DNA of 7,706 bases. It comes from Betaproteobacteria bacterium (GTDB taxonomy: Bacteria; Pseudomonadota; Gammaproteobacteria; Burkholderiales; Burkholderiaceae). The DNA is taken from contig RFXC01000201.1 in the NCBI GenBank assembly GCA_009921765.1, positions 1 to 7,706 of the forward strand, written 5' to 3'. Shown one piece after another: positions 6,145 to 7,706 of the stretch (its first letter is position 1; each line of letters starts with the position of its first letter). Both the position numbers and the translations under genes were made by a program. Under the pieces are notes generated by a model, which saw only the letters and a program-made list of their open reading frames with translations, did not search any database and was not told where the DNA came from.

Positions 6145-6966
6145 TCAGAGGGCGAGCTCGCGTGCGCTCACCTCTCGCTGGAACACGTCGAGGCAACGCG
6201 CCTTGGCGCGCGTGAAAGCCTCCGATGTGAGCGTGGCGGGCGTGCGCGGCCTCGGCGCATTGAACACCACGCGCTCTGCGATGCGCGTGGGCCGACGGGT
6301 CAGCATCAGGATCTCGTCGCCCAGATACACTGCCTCGTCAAGATCGTGCGACACCAGAATCATGGTGGTGCCGGTTGCCTGAAAAATATCCTGCAGCTTG
6401 TCGCGCATGAAGAGCGTCATTTCATAGTCGAGCGCCGAAAAGGGCTCGTCCAAAAACAGCACTTCGGGGTGAACCGCGAGCGAACGCATGATGGACACCA
6501 GCTGCTGCTGTCCGCCCGAAAGCTCATACGGGTAGCGGTTCAGGTCAAAGCGGATATCGAACGACTGCACCAGCTCATCGGTACGGGCATTGCATTCGCC
6601 GCGCGACTTGCCCGCAATGGCGAGCGGATATCGGATGTTGTCGATGGCCCGCTTCCAGGGAAAGAGCGCATCACGATAGTTTTGAAACACATAGCCGATG
6701 ACAGTCTGGCTGAGCGGCTTGCCATCGAACAGCACCTGACCGCCATCCATGGGCAAAAGCCCTGCAACCATGTTGATCATGGTGGACTTGCCACAGCCAT
6801 TCGGACCGAACACCGACGTGATTCGGCCCTTTGGAAAGTCGAGGTCGAAGTTGGTGTAGAGCGGCTGGCCTGCAAAGCTCTTGGTGAGCCCGCGGATGGT
6901 GATATGCGTGGCCGGCGTGGTCGACGAGGCATTCACCGCTGGAGAATCTGTCAACAGCGCGTTCAT
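6145..6966 (-). CDS. ABC importer ATP-binding protein, SsuB/TauB/NrtD-like
   Basis: Cytoplasmic ATPase that powers the adjacent permease. I chose the ATG at 6966 (273 aa) because it overlaps the permease stop as ATGA and has a G-rich ribosome-binding site (GGGGTGGG, 6976-6969) directly upstream; a TTG at 6978 would lie inside that site. All ABC ATPase motifs are intact: Walker [10 protein letters not shown] (54-62), Q-loop FQ (Q95) followed by LFPW, signature LSGGQ (149-153), Walker B VLFLDEP (169-175), D-loop SALD (177-180) and switch His (VSHD, H207). The FPW after the Q-loop resembles the LPW seen in NrtD/SsuB/TauB relatives. No extra C-terminal regulatory domain is visible. It is followed after 22 nt by the [2Fe-2S] subunit gene, so transport and hydroxylase genes are probably co-transcribed. 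The substrate cannot be deduced. Confidence 0.93.
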   Translation of the reverse strand: MNALLTDSPAVNASSTTPATHITIRGLTKSFAGQPLYTNFDLDFPKGRITSVFGPNGCGKSTMINMVAGLLPMDGGQVLFDGKPLSQTVIGYVFQNYRDALFPWKRAIDNIRYPLAIAGKSRGECNARTDELVQSFDIRFDLNRYPYELSGGQQQLVSIMRSLAVHPEVLFLDEPFSALDYEMTLFMRDKLQDIFQATGTTMILVSHDLDEAVYLGDEILMLTRRPTRIAERVVFNAPRPRTPATLTSEAFTRAKARCLDVFQREVSARELAL

Positions 6967-7706
6967 TTCCCACCCCAATGGACGAACCGCCGCTCGATCA
7001 TGATGAAGATGAGATTGAGACCGTAGCCCAGCACACCCGCCGAGAAGATCGTGGCGTACATTTCGGGCATATTGAAGATGGACTGAGTGTTGATCACGCG
7101 TTGCCCGAGCCCGTCGGTGGAACCAATGAACATTTCCGCAACGATCACAATCACCAGCGAAAACGAAACCCCCGCGCGCATACCCACCAGCGTTTGGGGT
7201 AGCGACTCAAGAAACGTAACGCTCGCCATCACCCGAAGCGGTGAGGCGCCCATCACCCGCGCTGCCGCCTGGCGGGTCTTGCGTGCGTTCATCACCCCGT
7301 AGGCGGTGTTGAAAAGGATCAGCAGCCCGGCCCCGAACGCTGCCACTGCCACCTTGGTGCTCTCACCCACACCAAGAATCACCAGAAACAACGGAAACAG
7401 CGCCGACGCGGGCGTGGAGCGGAAAAAATCGATCACAAACTCAAGCGACCGATAAAGGCGTACTGACGAACCGAGCACCAACCCCAGAGGCACACAAACG
7501 CCCACTGCAATGACGAAAGCAAGCAGCGTCCGACGAATGGTGATGAGCGTATCGGCCAACAGCGCGCCGCCAACAAACCCCTGCCAGATGGCGAGCCCCG
7601 ACGCCTGCGGCGAAGGCAGCAGCACCGGATCAACCACCTCCAGGGCCGCGATCAGCGCCCATAAGGCTATGAAACCCACCGCACCCACGGCGGGCGTGAG
7701 CGCGGA
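6963..7706 (-). CDS. ABC importer permease, SsuC/TauC/NrtB-like (5' end outside window)
   Basis: Inner-membrane permease of an ABC importer of the nitrate/sulfonate/taurine type. The frame stays open to the right edge. The first possible start in view is a GTG at 7688, but six more in-frame codons precede it and the N-terminus looks short for this family (usually about 250-280 residues), so the true start is probably beyond the window. Counting from that GTG, hydrophobic segments lie near residues 5-20, 53-74, 92-107, 112-131, 174-188 and 212-231. The cytoplasmic EAA loop is clear at about 140-166 (AAARVMGAS, then ESLP), followed by the [12 protein letters not shown] stretch typical of this family. 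The stop overlaps the start of the ATPase gene as ATGA, so the two are translationally coupled. Substrate is unknown; sulfonates, nitrate, pyrimidine precursors and aromatic acids are all moved by relatives. The family call is firm. Confidence 0.9.
   Translation of the reverse strand, partial: SALTPAVGAVGFIALWALIAALEVVDPVLLPSPQASGLAIWQGFVGGALLADTLITIRRTLLAFVIAVGVCVPLGLVLGSSVRLYRSLEFVIDFFRSTPASALFPLFLVILGVGESTKVAVAAFGAGLLILFNTAYGVMNARKTRQAAARVMGASPLRVMASVTFLESLPQTLVGMRAGVSFSLVIVIVAEMFIGSTDGLGQRVINTQSIFNMPEMYATIFSAGVLGYGLNLIFIMIERRFVHWGGK

Noticed and set aside
6967..6978. TTG start at 6978 for the ABC ATPase
   Set aside because: It falls in the G-rich ribosome-binding site; the ATG at 6966 forms the typical ATGA overlap with the permease stop.
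5869..7026. Plus-strand open frame of 385 codons, the longest in the window after the acyl-CoA dehydrogenase
   Set aside because: It lies wholly opposite the small subunit and ATPase genes, whose cofactor and nucleotide-binding motifs are complete. Its own translation shows no recognisable domain and is rich in Arg and His, as expected of an antisense shadow in GC-rich DNA.

Overview
All nine protein genes in this window lie on the minus strand, so transcription runs from the right edge to the left. The DNA is GC-rich. The mix of genes suggests a betaproteobacterium of the order Burkholderiales (Bordetella/Achromobacter/Variovorax-like): a Bug-family periplasmic binding protein next to CoA-ester catabolic genes, plus a molybdenum-hydroxylase subunit pair. 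The taxonomic call is inference from gene content, not from a marker gene.

Right half (about 7706 to 4336), in order of transcription: an ABC importer permease cut by the window edge; its ATPase, joined by an ATGA start/stop overlap; a [2Fe-2S] small subunit and an FAD medium subunit of a xanthine dehydrogenase/CO dehydrogenase-type molybdenum hydroxylase; and a VOC (glyoxalase/dioxygenase-fold) protein that starts inside the end of the FAD gene. Gaps are 22 nt or less, or overlaps, so this looks like one transcription unit entering from beyond the window. Neither the molybdenum-binding large subunit nor a substrate-binding protein for the ABC importer is present.

A 135-nt gap (4201-4335) separates this from the left half. 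It holds a small GTCA-N2-TGAC palindrome, a weak promoter-like pair, and a perfect 7-bp inverted repeat just before the next ribosome-binding site.

Left half (4200 to 147): an acyl-CoA dehydrogenase, a Bug/TctC-type solute-binding protein, a crotonase-fold protein and an MDR-superfamily NAD(P)H quinone-oxidoreductase-like protein. Gaps are 45, 67 and 3 nt. The last 146 nt of the window hold no gene, but contain a GC-rich hairpin and a short GAGC repeat.

Taken together, the window looks like a catabolic cluster. Two uptake parts (an ABC importer and a Bug binding protein) serve a molybdenum hydroxylase, possibly a ring-hydroxylating one, a VOC enzyme, and a beta-oxidation-like CoA-ester branch (dehydrogenase, crotonase, reductase). 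The substrate cannot be read from the sequence. The most informative oddities are that the crotonase lacks both classical hydratase glutamates, that the acyl-CoA dehydrogenase has Asp where the usual catalytic Glu sits, and that the hydroxylase lacks its catalytic subunit here. I see no CRISPR array, insertion sequence, tRNA or rRNA. I found no clear previously undescribed system, only an unusual grouping of known families.
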